DNA of 64,000 nt from Shewanella dokdonensis. GTDB lineage: Bacteria > Pseudomonadota > Gammaproteobacteria > Enterobacterales > Shewanellaceae. The translations under genes were made by a program, and so were the position numbers. The stretch's first letter is position 1, and each line of letters opens with the position of its first letter. The stretch covers positions 806,001 to 870,000 of the forward strand of contig NZ_CP074572.1 in NCBI RefSeq assembly GCF_018394335.1, in the 5' to 3' direction. A model generated the notes under the pieces. It did no database searches, had not been told where the DNA came from, and saw only the letters and a list, made by a program, of their open reading frames with translations. Of this stretch, positions 27,658 through 39,074 are shown in pieces.

Positions 27658-27673
27658 ACATAAATCAAGCCAA
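27658..27673 (-). promoter_or_regulatory. Candidate sigma54 promoter of hydN-fdhF(Sec)
   Basis: Minus strand TTGGCTTGATTTATGT: -24 TTGGC and a -12 ATGT at the correct spacing, again GT for GC. It lies about 72 nt upstream of the hydN start, essentially the same distance as in the paralogous operon. Confidence 0.55.
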
Positions 27674-27733
27674 CTATTTTTCCCAATTAAAAACATAAAG
27701 TTACTAGAAATTGGTAGCACATTAGCGGCGTTT

Positions 27734-27772
27734 GACGACACTGTCGTCATGCCACATCGACAAAATTGTCGA
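27734..27772. promoter_or_regulatory. Candidate FhlA upstream activating sites (hydN-fdhF Sec)
   Basis: Two dyads: GACGACA-C-TGTCGTC (27734-27748) and TCGACAAAATTGTCGA (27757-27772, 7-bp arms around AA). They lie 60-115 bp upstream of the sigma54-like element and directly behind the hycI stop codon. The second has the same CGACA-AAAY-TGTCG core as the site at 16687-16700. Confidence 0.55.
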
Positions 27773-27775
27773 CTG

Positions 27776-28279
27776 TCAGCAACGCTCACCTTCGGCCGTC
27801 AGTTGCGGGATCTGCCGCCACTCGTCATCCGCGAGTTTCTGGTACAGCGCCGCCACCGCCTGACTGACAGGAGGCGTCATCGGATAACAAAAACCTACTA
27901 TGTCGGGCTGAATGCCAATCATCACCACTTCATCCACCGCGTCACGCAAATCATCAATCAGATAATTGAGCGGCATGCTGTGGGTGCTCATCAGCATCAT
28001 TTCGCCAATGCTGTCAGGATCTACCAGGCGGATTTCACCGGGATTAAGCCCCATTTCCGTGGCATCTACCACGACCAACAATTTTGGAGCCAGTTCGCGG
28101 ATATGCACGGTTTCGGTTTCTGGGGCGCTGCCACCATCCACCACCTGCCAGCCATAGATTGGCCGATCGGCCAACTGCTGTGCCAGTAATGGACCGGCAC
28201 CATCATCGCCCATCATGCTGTTACCCACACACAACAGCACCTTGGCTGTGCGTTCGGCGTCTGAACTAGCGTTAGTCAT
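27776..28279 (-). CDS. hycI: Hydrogenase maturation protease HycI
   Basis: 167 residues. VLLCVGNSMMGDDGAGPLLAQ, VVDATEMGLNPGEI and STHSMPLNYLI are the nickel-recognition motifs (Asp, Asp, His) of HycI endopeptidases. It clips the C-terminal extension from the hydrogenase large subunit after nickel insertion. Its start overlaps the end of the hycH/hyfJ gene by 8 bases, so translation is coupled. In E. coli hycI belongs to the hyc operon, and hyf lacks it, so this operon is of mixed type. Confidence 0.88.
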   Translation of the reverse strand: MTNASSDAERTAKVLLCVGNSMMGDDGAGPLLAQQLADRPIYGWQVVDGGSAPETETVHIRELAPKLLVVVDATEMGLNPGEIRLVDPDSIGEMMLMSTHSMPLNYLIDDLRDAVDEVVMIGIQPDIVGFCYPMTPPVSQAVAALYQKLADDEWRQIPQLTAEGERC

Positions 28280-28676
28280 TGAGTCTCCTGACGATCAGAT
28301 GAATTGCAGGTTCGTTCTGGATCATCTCCAGCATGGTCATCAGTTGATCGCGCCAGTGCAGGATCTCGTCATCAACATCACCGCGCATGGCGGCCAGCCC
28401 TTCGGCCAGCATCACCACATGAGTGCTGTTGATCACGATTTCACCGTACTTAGGAATGCCGGCCAATTTCTGGCGGGCGGGCTCATCAGGAATGGCATCC
28501 AGCCACTCCTGATAACGCGGTAACGGGCAGGTTAATGCGGGTTTAAAACAGTCAATCACCCCGAGGTGATGGCCGATGGCCAAACCGTAATACACCAGCT
28601 GTTGCGATTCAGGTTTGGCATCCTTGTCATCGACAAATTTCTGATTGAGGATGAAAAAGGTGACCGATTCGCTCAT
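28272..28676 (-). CDS. hyfJ: Formate hydrogenlyase maturation protein HycH/HyfJ
   Basis: 134 residues of the HycH family ([52 protein letters not shown]). HycH-type proteins are needed for making active formate hydrogenlyase but are not part of the final complex; the exact step is unknown. The start overlaps the hyfI stop (ATGA), and the end overlaps hycI. Confidence 0.85.
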   Translation of the reverse strand: MSESVTFFILNQKFVDDKDAKPESQQLVYYGLAIGHHLGVIDCFKPALTCPLPRYQEWLDAIPDEPARQKLAGIPKYGEIVINSTHVVMLAEGLAAMRGDVDDEILHWRDQLMTMLEMIQNEPAIHLIVRRLND

Positions 28677-29446
28677 GCCCGTAGTGCTCCTGTAACCTGT
28701 TGTAATTGGTCGATGATCTCGCTCAGCCGTGGATCATTCTGCATGCTCAGATACTGCGCCACAGCGGTATTGCTATCCGGCGTTACTAGCAGTTCCAAAT
28801 ACTTATCGGCAATTTGCCGTCCGTATCGGTAACCCGCTAATTCACGCGCTTTACGCTCTACTACAACCCGCAACTGCGGTGCCACTTGCGGATGACGCAA
28901 CTGCGCAGGATGACTGTCAATGGCCGAAGGTTCACGGGCGTGGATCTTCTGCTCTAACAATCCCAGCGCCATAGCGAAACCGTACAGGGTTGCCGCAGGT
29001 GTTGGTGGGCAGCCGGGGATGTAAACATCCACAGGGACAATTTTGTCAGTACCACCCCAAACACAGTAGAGATCATGGAAGATACCACCACTGTTGCCGC
29101 AAGCGCCGTAGGAAACGATGATTTTGGGATCCGGCGCAGACTCATAAGCTCTTAAAGCTGGTACGCGCATAGCGCGAGTAACCGCACCTGTGTACAGCAA
29201 GATGTCGGCATGCCGTGGCGATGGCACCACTTTGATGCCGAAACGCTCGGCGTCGAACAGTGGCGAAATGCTGGCAAAAATCTCAATTTCACAGCCGTTA
29301 CAACCACCACAGTCGACGCGGTAAACATAGGCGGAACGACCGATGTTTTTCAGCAAAGACGCCTTCATCTTGGCGATGCTTTCATCCACGGTCAGTGGGA
29401 TCGGCATGCCGTTAGCGTCACGTGTGTCTGGTAAAGTTAAGCTCAT
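28673..29446 (-). CDS. hyfI: Formate hydrogenlyase [NiFe]-hydrogenase small subunit HyfI
   Basis: 257 residues, NuoB/HycG/HyfI family. The proximal 4Fe-4S cluster ligands are seen in [26 protein letters not shown] and [10 protein letters not shown]. It hands electrons from the Fe-S chain to the NiFe site of HyfG. The start overlaps the hyfH stop by 4 bases (ATGA). No Tat signal, as expected for a cytoplasm-facing hydrogenase. Confidence 0.9.
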   Translation of the reverse strand: MSLTLPDTRDANGMPIPLTVDESIAKMKASLLKNIGRSAYVYRVDCGGCNGCEIEIFASISPLFDAERFGIKVVPSPRHADILLYTGAVTRAMRVPALRAYESAPDPKIIVSYGACGNSGGIFHDLYCVWGGTDKIVPVDVYIPGCPPTPAATLYGFAMALGLLEQKIHAREPSAIDSHPAQLRHPQVAPQLRVVVERKARELAGYRYGRQIADKYLELLVTPDSNTAVAQYLSMQNDPRLSEIIDQLQQVTGALRA

Positions 29447-29991
29447 AGCACTGGCTCCCGTAATAACCGACTCAGGTTAATGCGCTGTGACTGGGTGATA
29501 TTGTGTGCGCGTTTGCAATGCGGGCAGGTGTTAAGCTGCTGGTGCAGCGCTTCACGATCTTCGAACTGGCCGGTAGCCATCAGCAGATCTTCGGCATATT
29601 GCAGTTCTTTGGCGACGGCAAACGGCTTGCCACATTCCGTACAAGTTGCCAGCGGATATGCTGACTTTTGATACAGATCTTCTTTACGCCACACCGCCAT
29701 CTGTACTTCTTGCGTCAGCACGATGGCATGGGTCGGACACACCTCTTCACAACGGCCGCAGAAGATGCAGCGGCCAAGAAACAACGACCATTCCTGCATA
29801 CCGCTAACCAGATTGGTCTGCACGGTTAATGCATTGGCCGGACAGGCATTCATACAAGCAGCGCAGGCAATACATTGGGCGGGGTTCTGCTCCGGTTTAC
29901 CACGGAAGTTTTTGTCTACCTCCGGCGGGGTCAACGGATCGGTGCCAGTAACCACTCCGGTCTGTAGCGCCTTTTTCAAATATTTCAGCAT
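29443..29991 (-). CDS. hyfH: Formate hydrogenlyase ferredoxin-like subunit HyfH
   Basis: 182 residues, NuoI/HycF/HyfH family. Two 4Fe-4S motifs ([12 protein letters not shown] and [12 protein letters not shown]) lie in the first half. The second half has a CxxC..CxxC pair ([16 protein letters not shown]) as in HycF/HyfH. It links electron input to the hydrogenase small subunit. 18 bases downstream of hyfG. Confidence 0.9.
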   Translation of the reverse strand: MLKYLKKALQTGVVTGTDPLTPPEVDKNFRGKPEQNPAQCIACAACMNACPANALTVQTNLVSGMQEWSLFLGRCIFCGRCEEVCPTHAIVLTQEVQMAVWRKEDLYQKSAYPLATCTECGKPFAVAKELQYAEDLLMATGQFEDREALHQQLNTCPHCKRAHNITQSQRINLSRLLREPVL

Positions 29992-30009
29992 AATTGACTC
30001 CTTGGCAGA

Positions 30010-31740
30010 CTACTTCAGTGGGGAATTGGTACGCTCGATGGCGTAACGTTCCACCTCTTTGTAGGACACGGTCTTGCTAGAGCGCTTGTTGACGTCAACA
30101 AAAGTGACGCGGTCAGTGCAGGAGTAGCAAGGGTCGAGGCTGCCGATGATCAGTGGCGCATCAGAGACGGTATTGCCCCGCAGCATGTAGCGCAGCGTAG
30201 TCCAGTTGGCATAAGTCGCCGCCCGGCAACGCCAGCGGAACAGCTTCTGGTTATCACCTGTCATACTCCAGTGGATGTCATCACCACGTGGGGCTTCGGT
30301 AAAGCCGAGGGCAAATTTATGGGGCTGATAGGTAAAGCCATCCACCTGCAACGGCCCGCCGGGCAGATTGTCGAGACCAAAATCGATCATATTGAGGCTG
30401 GTATAAACTTCATTGATGCGCACTTTGAGGCGCGATAGCACGTCACAGCCCTGTTCACTGTGAACTTTCATCGGCAACAGGCCATAGCCCACAAAGGGGT
30501 GATCGGCACGGGCATCACGGGCATGGCCACTGGCGCGCACCATAGGGCCAACGTTACTGAAATCACGGGCGATTTGCGGGTCAAGAATACCCACACCAAC
30601 GGTACGTTCTTCCATGTTGGGGGTACTGAGCAACACATCGACCAGATCGTTCACTTCGCGGCGCATCTCCTGCGCCAGCTTACGGGTGGCGAGCATGTCA
30701 TCTTTGAGCAAGTCACGGCGCACCCCACCAATCAGGTTCAAGCCATAGGTCTTACGGGAGCCAGTGAGGATTTCTGCCATCTTCATGGACACTTCACGCA
30801 CCCGGAAAAACTGCATGAAACCGGAGTCGAAACCAGTGAAATGACAGGCCAAGCCGAGGTTTAACAAGTGGCTGTGCAAGCGTTCAACTTCCAGCAAAAT
30901 AGCGCGGATCATCTGCGCCCGCGCAGGCACCTTAATCCCCAGCGAGTTTTCTACCGAGGTGGTGTAAGCGGTGCTATGGGCAAAACCACAGATGCCGCAA
31001 ACACGGTCTGACAGGAAGGTCACTTCGTTGTAGCCCATACGGGTTTCTGCCAGTTTTTCCATGCCACGATGCACATAGAACAAGCGGTAGTCCGCATCGA
31101 CAATGCGTTCACCATCGACAAACAGCCGGAAATGCCCGGGTTCGTCAGAAGTCACATGCAGTGGGCCGATGGGCACAATGCGGTTTTTATCATTGCCCAG
31201 TTCATTGATAAATGGATAGGTTTCGCGATCTGTGGTGGGGGCTGGACGCTGGCGATAATCCATGCTGTCTTTACGCAGCGGGAACAGATCTTCTGGCCAG
31301 TCATCTGGCAGCACCAAACGCCGTTCATCTGGCAGGCCAACGGGATGCAGGCCATACATATCACGGACTTCACGTTCGCCCCACACGGCGGCAGGCACCC
31401 GCGGGGTCACCGCCGGATATTCGAGAGTGTTGGCATCCACCAACACCTTCACCACAATCCAGCACTTCTCGCCCGCTTCCATTGACAGCACGTAATACAC
31501 GCCATAATGGTCATTGAGCGTGCGTTCATCATTACCAAACAGCACGCTCAACCAGCCGCCCTGTTGGTAATACAGGTATTCCACCACTTCCGGCAATGAC
31601 CCGGTTTTTACGGTAATGGTGACCTGATCCTGTGTCTGTCTTTCCTCTTCCAGAATGGCGTTGGGAAACTGTGCTCTGACCCGAGCCAGATAACCGGCAG
31701 CTTTATGGTCGGCATTGGCAACAGTGTTTTGATTAGTCAC
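30010..31740 (-). CDS. hyfG: Formate hydrogenlyase [NiFe]-hydrogenase large subunit HyfG
   Basis: 576 residues from GTG 31740, chosen because GGAG lies 8 bases upstream and it overlaps the hyfF stop by 8 bases; a longer frame to 31854 would run far into hyfF. The N-terminal part (about 1-170) is NuoC-like and the rest NuoD/HycE-like. The NiFe ligands are [10 protein letters not shown] and DPCYSCTDR near the C-terminus. The tail after the last Cys motif is the extension that HycI removes. It reduces protons to hydrogen at the cytoplasmic face. Confidence 0.9.
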   Translation of the reverse strand: MTNQNTVANADHKAAGYLARVRAQFPNAILEEERQTQDQVTITVKTGSLPEVVEYLYYQQGGWLSVLFGNDERTLNDHYGVYYVLSMEAGEKCWIVVKVLVDANTLEYPAVTPRVPAAVWGEREVRDMYGLHPVGLPDERRLVLPDDWPEDLFPLRKDSMDYRQRPAPTTDRETYPFINELGNDKNRIVPIGPLHVTSDEPGHFRLFVDGERIVDADYRLFYVHRGMEKLAETRMGYNEVTFLSDRVCGICGFAHSTAYTTSVENSLGIKVPARAQMIRAILLEVERLHSHLLNLGLACHFTGFDSGFMQFFRVREVSMKMAEILTGSRKTYGLNLIGGVRRDLLKDDMLATRKLAQEMRREVNDLVDVLLSTPNMEERTVGVGILDPQIARDFSNVGPMVRASGHARDARADHPFVGYGLLPMKVHSEQGCDVLSRLKVRINEVYTSLNMIDFGLDNLPGGPLQVDGFTYQPHKFALGFTEAPRGDDIHWSMTGDNQKLFRWRCRAATYANWTTLRYMLRGNTVSDAPLIIGSLDPCYSCTDRVTFVDVNKRSSKTVSYKEVERYAIERTNSPLK

Positions 31741-33352
31741 GGTACATCTCCTGCTGGGAAGGGGTTGATTGAGAAGCTGTGGTGTCGACCGCCGGGGTAT
31801 TTGACATACCCGGCACAGACAACGCCCGTAGCTCGGCTTCGCCGGCTTTATCACCGTTCAGCACAATAGTGGTGGCCTGTTGTAGCAACTGTGTCACTGG
31901 CTGTGGAATATGTGTGCCCATCAGCAACATGAGCGCTAACAGCAACGCCAATGGCGCAGTGGTCAGCCAGCCGAGTTCACCTTTGCTGACATTGTCAGGC
32001 TGTTTGCCCAGCACTGACATCACCACCATGCGCACTAACCCGGCCAACACCACTGTCAGCAATGCCAGCAGCAGCAATACCAGCCACAGGTGCCCGGCAT
32101 GGATACCGGCAGTCACTGTCATAAACTCACTGAGGAACACATTGAATGGTGGCATGCCACCGAGTGCCAATGCGCCGCCAGCCAGTAACGCGCCAGAGAG
32201 TGGCGCTACGCGCAGCAACCCTTTCACGGCATTCATGTCGCGGGTGCCATATTTCAGCAACACGTTACCTGAACCACAAAACAGCAGGGTTTTGGCCAAG
32301 CTGTGGTTTAAGGTGTGCAGCATGGCCGCCAGAATACCCAGCGGGCCGCCAATCCCTAACGCCACCGCAATCAGTCCCATGTTTTCCACGCTGGAATAGG
32401 CCAGCAGACGTTTCATGTCGCGCTGCACTAGGATAAGGAAAGCAGCGACCGCAACCGATAAGAAGCCAAACACCAGTAACAACCGTTGTGGGAACTCATT
32501 GCCAATGGCGGCGCTGATCAGGATGTAATAACGCACAATCACCAGCAGTGCACAGTTGAGCAATACGGCAGATAACAGCGCGCTGGTAGGGCTCGGCGCC
32601 TCACTGTGCGCATCCGGTAGCCAAGCGTGCATCGGGAACAACCCGGTTTTGGTTCCAAACCCAATCAGGATGAAGATAAACGCTAAATGCATCAGCGTGC
32701 TATCCAGTTCACCCGCATGTTGCAGCACTTCAGTCCAGAAGATCGCATCGCCAGGATTGGCCATCACATTAGCGGCATTGGAGTACACCAACACTGTACC
32801 GTAAAGGCCAAAAGCCACCCCGACGGTGCAGATAATGATGTATTTCCAGGCGGCTTCCAGTGATGACTGCTGTCCATAAAGCCCCACCAGAAATGCTGAA
32901 CTGAGCGTGGTGGCTTCAATCGCCGCCCACATCACAATCAGGTTGTTGCTGGTGATCACTAACAGCATGGTGAACAGGAACAGATGGAAAAAGCCGTAGT
33001 AACTGCAAAGTGAGCCGACACTGACTTCACCATCGCCGACTTCGTGGTTCATATAACCGACAGAGTAGATGCCAGTGATAAAACCGACGATGCCAAGAAT
33101 CGCCAGGAACAGCGCACTCAGGCCATCAAGATGCAGCCAGTTGTGGGCGGCAAGCAATTCGCCTTGACGATATACCGTCCACACGGCCACCAGTGCAGTC
33201 ACCAACAGCAAACTGCTGCCGATAACATGTACCGTGGTAACCAGCTTTTGCGCGCCATTGCCTGACAACCGACAGGCAAACGCCAGTAAAGAGGTCAGCA
33301 ATGGTATCGCCAGCAGGGTGATAAAAAGATCCAATGTAGCCATGTTGTTCAC
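31733..33352 (-). CDS. hyfF: Hydrogenase-4 membrane subunit HyfF (antiporter-like)
   Basis: 539 residues, about 14 helices, NuoL/M/N-HyfF/HycC proton-antiporter family. [21 protein letters not shown] contains the conserved Lys and the HAWLPDAH motif, and another Lys region ([16 protein letters not shown]) follows. It probably couples hydrogen production to ion movement. The start overlaps the hyfE stop (ATGA). Confidence 0.88.
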   Translation of the reverse strand: MNNMATLDLFITLLAIPLLTSLLAFACRLSGNGAQKLVTTVHVIGSSLLLVTALVAVWTVYRQGELLAAHNWLHLDGLSALFLAILGIVGFITGIYSVGYMNHEVGDGEVSVGSLCSYYGFFHLFLFTMLLVITSNNLIVMWAAIEATTLSSAFLVGLYGQQSSLEAAWKYIIICTVGVAFGLYGTVLVYSNAANVMANPGDAIFWTEVLQHAGELDSTLMHLAFIFILIGFGTKTGLFPMHAWLPDAHSEAPSPTSALLSAVLLNCALLVIVRYYILISAAIGNEFPQRLLLVFGFLSVAVAAFLILVQRDMKRLLAYSSVENMGLIAVALGIGGPLGILAAMLHTLNHSLAKTLLFCGSGNVLLKYGTRDMNAVKGLLRVAPLSGALLAGGALALGGMPPFNVFLSEFMTVTAGIHAGHLWLVLLLLALLTVVLAGLVRMVVMSVLGKQPDNVSKGELGWLTTAPLALLLALMLLMGTHIPQPVTQLLQQATTIVLNGDKAGEAELRALSVPGMSNTPAVDTTASQSTPSQQEMYRD

Positions 33353-33999
33353 CCTTTCAATGAGATCAGTTTCTGAACATCCAGCGTGTTCATGGTGCGG
33401 TAAATCCGCCGCGCCATTAGCGCCATGATGATCACCGCGAAAATGGCGTCAGTGGCAATACCGATTTCCACCAGCTCCGGAGCACTATGTGCCAGCAATG
33501 CCAGCGTCAGGTGCGAACCGTTCTCCATCAGACAGTAACCAAACACCTGCTTGAGAATGTTGCGCTGACTGACAATGCACAGCAGCCCAATGAGGAAGTG
33601 TCCCAACGATACCGCCAACACAGGTTTCAATTCAGTCAGCATTGGCAATTGCACTGGTTGCACCGCAAAGTAGCTCACCAGCACAATCACCGCAGCAATC
33701 ATGAACAGAGCCGCCGTACTGACGACACCGCCATCGGCTTTAGGATCGGCGAGTTTACAGAAAGCGCGATACATGATGAGCGGCACCAACACAACTTTGG
33801 TAATAAAGGAGCTGATGGACCATAGATACAGCTCATGGGCACCGAACATATTCGCCAAGGTGATGAAAATGCCCACCAACACCAGCGATTGCAGCGCGTA
33901 GAACCCGGCAGATAGCGTCGGCTTTTTCACGGCAATCACCAGCATGGAGGTGACAATCATCAGTCCGGCGAGGTTATTGACAAGCAAAGTTCCAGTCAT
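33349..33999 (-). CDS. hyfE: Hydrogenase-4 membrane subunit HyfE
   Basis: 216 residues from ATG 33999 ([20 protein letters not shown]), same length and start as E. coli HyfE. Several helices; related to NuoK/MrpC-like subunits. HyfE is a mark of the six-subunit membrane arm of hydrogenase 4 and is absent from hydrogenase 3, so this is a Hyf-type complex. Confidence 0.9.
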   Translation of the reverse strand: MTGTLLVNNLAGLMIVTSMLVIAVKKPTLSAGFYALQSLVLVGIFITLANMFGAHELYLWSISSFITKVVLVPLIMYRAFCKLADPKADGGVVSTAALFMIAAVIVLVSYFAVQPVQLPMLTELKPVLAVSLGHFLIGLLCIVSQRNILKQVFGYCLMENGSHLTLALLAHSAPELVEIGIATDAIFAVIIMALMARRIYRTMNTLDVQKLISLKG

Positions 34000-34012
34000 A
34001 TGATTTCCTCCC

Positions 34013-35451
34013 CTACGCCAGCCAGGTTGCCGCAATAACGCTGGAGATCAGCGACATCACAATCAACACCACCAGCACTATCTTCATCGACATTGGCACC
34101 GCTGAAGCGTTAGCCACCTCGGCGGAAGGCTCACCCGGCACGGTACGGCCGAACCACAGCAGCAACCAGGCAAAGCTGGCAACTGATTCAATCAGCGCAA
34201 TGATCAGTAATGGCAATAACCACCAGTGCGCCTGACTCAACTCAAATCCCGCCGCAAACAGCGGGAATTTACTGAAGAAGCCGTTAAACGGTGGTACCCC
34301 GGCAATCGCCATTGCCGCCACGCAGAAGCCAATACCCAACAGCGGCATACAGCGCAACAAGCCTTTCAGCCGTGGCAACATACGGGTACCACAGGCATAG
34401 CTGATGGCCCCGGCCACCAAGAAGAACAGACTCTTGGCGTAAGCGTGGTTGAAGATGTAAGCAATACCGGCATCAAACGCCATTTTCGAATTGAAGATGG
34501 ACATTGACAGTGCCAAGAAGATGTAAGACAACTGGGCGATAGTGGAGTAAGCCAGCAGACGTTTCATGTCTTTCTGCGGCAGATACATCAGGAAGCCATA
34601 CACCATGGTGATGGTCGCCATGACCGCCCCAACCACCCCGATTTCATGGGGCACAGTGCCTGCCGACATAATGGCGCGAGCAAAGATGTAAACGCCCACT
34701 TTCACCATAGAGGCGGCGTGCAAATAAGCACTGACCGGCGTTGGCGCTTCCATCGCATCAGGCAGCCACATATGCAGTGGCAGTTGTGCTGATTTCCCCA
34801 AGCCGCAAACAAGACACCACCGAAGACCACTAGCTTGTCGGCATCACTGAGCTGACTGATAGCGGTGAGTTCAAAGGTGCCGGTTTTGGCAAATAGCCAA
34901 GCCGCCGCCAGATACAAACCGACAGACGCGATGTGAGTCACCAGCAAGGCTTTCAAGGCTGAACGCAATGACTTGGGATTCTGGTAGTAGCCAATCAACC
35001 CCCAGGAACAACCGCCAGTAATTTCGAAAAACAGCAGTTGTCCGAGAATGGTGGATGACAACGTCAACCCCGCCATCGCCCCAATGAACACCAGCAACAA
35101 GGCGTAATAACGGTTGCTGCCTTCATGGGGATGTTCCCGGTTACCGGTAGTGAGATAACCACAGGAGTACAGGCTGATCAGAAAGCCGAGAGACACCACG
35201 GCAAAACCAATCAACAGACTGACGCGATCCATCACAAAACCAAACAGCTGGGTATGCCCGTAACTGTACAGGGTGAACGTCACATCGGTTTTACCGCTGT
35301 CCAGATAGGCATAGGCCAGAGCCGCCATACCCAAAGTGGCCAGCAGCGCGAACAGCGTGCACAGCACTTTGGCGTGTCGCTGTGGCATCAACGCGATCAA
35401 CAGTGCGCCAATAAACGGCAGCAGCATGGTCGCAAGCGCAATATTCTCCAT
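34013..35451 (-). pseudogene. hyfD: Hydrogenase-4 membrane subunit HyfD (antiporter-like), frame broken as sequenced
   Basis: A protein of about 479 residues in two frames: 35451 to about 34800 (MENIALATMLLPFIGALLIA) and about 34800 to 34013 (GKSAQLPLHMWLPDAMEAPTPV). The joint is one base short at 34796-34803; restored it reads AALGKSAQLPLHMWLPDA, the conserved Lys and His-Trp-Leu-Pro-Asp motif of NuoM/NuoL-type antiporters. It is one of the three antiporter-like subunits (B, D, F) of the Hyf membrane arm. Confidence 0.88.
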
Positions 35452-35467
35452 AAGAATGCTGACTCCT

Positions 35468-36418
35468 TTATAGCCCGGTCAGATAGAACATGAACGCCAG
35501 CGCCGCAACGCCGAAGCCCATCCAGGTCACCCGTCCGGTCAACAGGAAACGACCACGGGCAAGCGTGTTTTCAATCACCGCCGCAATCACAAACACCAGC
35601 ACCAGTTTGACCACAAAGGCCAAGGTTCCCAGCAGAATGCTGGCAAAGGTGAGGGTGTCGGCTTTGCCAAACGGCACAAAGATAGCGAGGAACAATCCAG
35701 CAACCACCACCTGTTTGAGGCTGAGGCCCCATTTCACCAGCGCCAGACCGGCACCAGAGTATTCAGATAGCGGGCCTTCTTGCAGTTCCTGCTCAGCTTC
35801 GGCCACATCGAACGGGATTTTGCCCATTTCGATAAATACCGCGAAGCCACAGGCCAGCAGCGCCATGGCAGTCGCAGTGGGTGCCGCCCATTGCTGTGAT
35901 GCCAATGTGCTGCTGATGTTGTCGATATTGGTAGAACCCACTATCAGCGCCACCACCAACAGCCCCAGCATCAGAATGGGTTCCACCAAGATCCCCAGTG
36001 TCAACTCACGGCTGGCACCAATACCGGCAAAGGTGCTGCCAGAGTCGAGCCCCGCCAGTGAAAAGAAAAAGCGGAAAATGGCGAACAGATACAATAAGGT
36101 GATCACATCACCACCCGCCGCCATCGGTGATGCCTGCGTTACCAGCGGCAAGGTCATCGCCACCAGCAACATGGTGCCAAGCAGCACAAACGGCATTACC
36201 CGGAACACTCCGCCACAGTTGCTTGGTGCAACTTCCTGACGGGTCAGCAATTTCATAATGTCGCGGTATTCCTGCAATACACCGGGGCCTTTACGGCAGT
36301 GCATCCTGGCGCGGATCACCCGCGACAGACCAGACAACAGTGGCGACACGGCCATTAACAGCACCGCTTGCAGCAGACCTGCAATCAGTGCCAGTACCAA
36401 GGAATTTTGCATCATCAT
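35468..36418 (-). CDS. hyfC: Hydrogenase-4 membrane subunit HyfC (NuoH-like)
   Basis: 316 residues with eight helices, NuoH/HycD/HyfC family. GLSRVIRARMHCRKGPGVLQEYRDIMKL and the acidic loop ETGKIPFDVAEAEQEL-like segment (MGKIPFDVAEAEQELQEG) are typical. It is the membrane anchor where the hydrogenase arm docks. Confidence 0.9.
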   Translation of the reverse strand: MMMQNSLVLALIAGLLQAVLLMAVSPLLSGLSRVIRARMHCRKGPGVLQEYRDIMKLLTRQEVAPSNCGGVFRVMPFVLLGTMLLVAMTLPLVTQASPMAAGGDVITLLYLFAIFRFFFSLAGLDSGSTFAGIGASRELTLGILVEPILMLGLLVVALIVGSTNIDNISSTLASQQWAAPTATAMALLACGFAVFIEMGKIPFDVAEAEQELQEGPLSEYSGAGLALVKWGLSLKQVVVAGLFLAIFVPFGKADTLTFASILLGTLAFVVKLVLVFVIAAVIENTLARGRFLLTGRVTWMGFGVAALAFMFYLTGL

Positions 36419-36428
36419 CCTTTACTCC

Positions 36429-38452
36429 TTAGGCCATGGTGACGATCAGCAGCACCACAAGCGCTGCGACCACATACAGGCAGTAGGCACGAAAATCGCC
36501 ATACTGAATCCACTGCACCAGCCGACTGAGTCGTTGCACACCGTTCACTACCGGCATCACCAGATGTTCATCCCATACCGGTTCCACCTTGGCGGCGGCA
36601 TCCGTAGTGGCATCCAGTGACCGTTGCAACATGGGGGCAGGGTCGAGTGTCTTACGCAAGCGATAGAGCGGTGCAAACAACACCCGCAACGGTTGCGCAA
36701 AACTCCCGGCAGACAGCGCCATCGGCGCTTCATAACCGTAACCACAAGCCCAAGGAGTACCTCGACGAGTGAAATGCAATCGATCACTGCCACCCTTGAT
36801 GCTGTAGATAACCAGCGGCAACAACGGCAGCGCCAGCAGCAGAATGAACAACAGTGGCGTGTTGAGGCTGGTTTGCGCCGCATCCCCAGGGAAGACACTG
36901 GCACCACTGGCCATCGCAACGGCGGTGGTATGACTGAGTTGTGCGGCGATATTGGTGATCACCGGCGCAATGACAGACGCCCCAAGCCCTAGCAGCACAC
37001 ACAGGATTGCCAGTAGCCACATGGCACAGGTCATACTGAATGGCACTTCACGGGCATTGGCGGCTTTTTCACTACGCGGCGCCCCACAGAAGCAGATGCC
37101 ATACACTTTGACAAAGCACATGGCAGCCAGCGCCCCGGTAATCGCCAACATGACGATGGCGGCGGGACCGGCCAGTTTTAGGCCCACACTGCCGTCGTGG
37201 CTCATGGTGAACAGGGACTGATAAGTGAACCACTCACTGACAAAACCATTCAGTGGCGGCAGTGCGGAAATTGCCATACAGCCGATGAGGAACGCCACTG
37301 CAGTACGCGGCATCAGCTTGGCAAGTCCTCCCATCTGCTCCATATCCTTAGTCTGCGTGCGATAGATAACCGCGCCCGCGCCTAGGAATAACAAACCTTT
37401 GAACAGTGCATGGTTGATCAGGTGGTACAAGCCCCCAGTAACCCCAGTAGCGCCAGCAGTGGGTGATGGGTGGCAATACCTATCATCCCAGCTCCCACCC
37501 CCATCAAGATAATGCCGATGTTTTCAACGGTGTGATAAGCCAGCAAGCGTTTGATATCGTGTTCGGCCAACGCATACAACACACCGAGCACTGAAGATAC
37601 CGCCCCAAAAGCCAGTACCACTATGCCCCACCACACTTCGGTCGCGCCCAGTAAGTCAATGCCCACCTTGATAATGCCGAAGATACCTATCTTCACCATC
37701 ACCCCAGACATCAACGCAGATGCATGCGAAGGTGCTGCCGGGTGAGCGCGAGGCAACCAACCGTGCAGCGGTAGCATCCCGGCCTTGGCACCAAAGCCAA
37801 AGAACGCCAGCAAAAACACCGCAGAGGCTTCACCCACTGGCAGATGCGCGTCACGGAAAGCAGCGAAATCCAAACTACCGGCATGGCGATACAGCAGGAA
37901 GAAACCTAGCATGATCAGCACGGAACCCGCATGCGCGATAAAGAAGTACAGCAGCCCGGCACTCACCGCTTCATCATCCTGCTCGGAGATCACCAAGAAG
38001 TAGGAACTGAGCGACATCGCTTCAAACAGCACAATAAAGTAGAAGGCGTTATCCACCGCCACCAGCGCCACCATGGAAGCGATAAACAGGTTCATGAAGA
38101 ACCCCATCGCCCAGGCGCCTTTTCCGCGATATTCCTGCAGATAAGCAAATGAATACAGCGAAGTCACCACCACTAGCACAGAAATGACCAGCACCATAAA
38201 CGCTGCCAGCATATCCAGTCGCAGCGTCAGATGGGCAAACGCCGCAAATGGCCCGGCGTAATCTGCCGTGATAACCGCGCCATCCAGCAACACCGGCAGC
38301 GCGGCAATGACACCACACACCCCGCCAACAAGTGATAGCCAACCGCTAGCACGAATCGCCAACGCCTCATGACGGCAAAGCAATAATGACAACAGGGCGC
38401 CAACCATATAGAGCGCCAACGAGAGTCCCAACCAGCTTAATGGCGTCATCAT
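36429..38452 (-). pseudogene. hyfB: Hydrogenase-4 membrane subunit HyfB (antiporter-like), frame broken as sequenced
   Basis: About 674 residues (E. coli HyfB 672) in two frames: 38452 to about 37436 (MMTPLSWLGLSLALYMVGAL) and about 37430 to 36429 (YHLINHALFKGLLFLGAGAV). The joint is the five-C run 37432-37436; one more base gives LLGLLGGLYHLINHALFKG. It carries GAKAGMLPLHGWLPRAH, the conserved antiporter Lys/His motif. The start is taken at ATG 38452, as the longer frame runs inside hyfA. Start and corrected hyfA stop overlap. Confidence 0.88.
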
Positions 38453-39074
38453 AATTTTTGCCCCCCTCAGTTGCAGCCGCACCAGTAGCAGACTGTGGCT
38501 GCCAGTTGCCAGCATTGGGCAGCGACGCCAACTGCCGTTTGCGTGCAGAAGCTTTAGCAAGCGCTTCGTCACTCACCAGCACAATGGCGCTCGTCGGGCA
38601 GGTATCGATACAGGCGGGGCCTTCTGGCCGGAAGCTACACAAGTCACACTTCACGGCGACCGCTCGGATCCCGGGGCGCCAGTCCAACAGAGGGCTGACA
38701 GCGCGAGGAGGACGAGGAGCCGGTGCCGCCAGTGGCGTACAGACATCCAATGGAATATCCAGTGGTTTGGAACCACTGAGGGTAATGGCACCGAACGGAC
38801 AGGCGATAGCACACAGCTTACAGCCAATACACAGGCTTTCGTTGAGTACAATGGCTTTATCCTCACGGCGGATGGCGTTGACGGGGCACACTGTGGCACA
38901 GGGGGCGTCCTCACACTGATGGCACATCTGCGGCGCCGACTCTTCGGCACTGCGCACCACCACTAGTCTTGGCTCGGTCTGTAACCCTTGTAGCCGGTGT
39001 GCCTCTGAACACGCCGCCATGCAGGTATTGCAGCCGATGCACAGTTGCGGATCGGCAATGACAAAACGGTTCAT
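38367..39074 (-). CDS. hyfA: Hydrogenase-4 Fe-S subunit HyfA
   Basis: Polyferredoxin like HydN/HycB/HyfA: CIGCNTCMAACSEAH, CHQCEDAPCATVCP, CIGCKLCAIACP and CDLCSFRPEGPACIDTCP give four 4Fe-4S clusters. The frame as written has 235 residues and runs 85 bases into hyfB. One extra base in the six-C run 38461-38466 would end it at TEGGQKL with the stop overlapping the hyfB ATGs, giving about 208 residues like E. coli HyfA (205). So the last 28 residues are probably an artefact. It receives electrons from formate dehydrogenase. First gene of the operon. Confidence 0.85.
   Translation of the reverse strand: MNRFVIADPQLCIGCNTCMAACSEAHRLQGLQTEPRLVVVRSAEESAPQMCHQCEDAPCATVCPVNAIRREDKAIVLNESLCIGCKLCAIACPFGAITLSGSKPLDIPLDVCTPLAAPAPRPPRAVSPLLDWRPGIRAVAVKCDLCSFRPEGPACIDTCPTSAIVLVSDEALAKASARKRQLASLPNAGNWQPQSATGAAATEGGKNYDDAIKLVGTLVGALYGWRPVVIIALPS

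Noticed and set aside
30010..31854. Longer start for hyfG at 31854
   Set aside because: It would add 38 non-family residues inside hyfF; the GTG at 31740 has a good ribosome binding site and overlaps the hyfF stop slightly.
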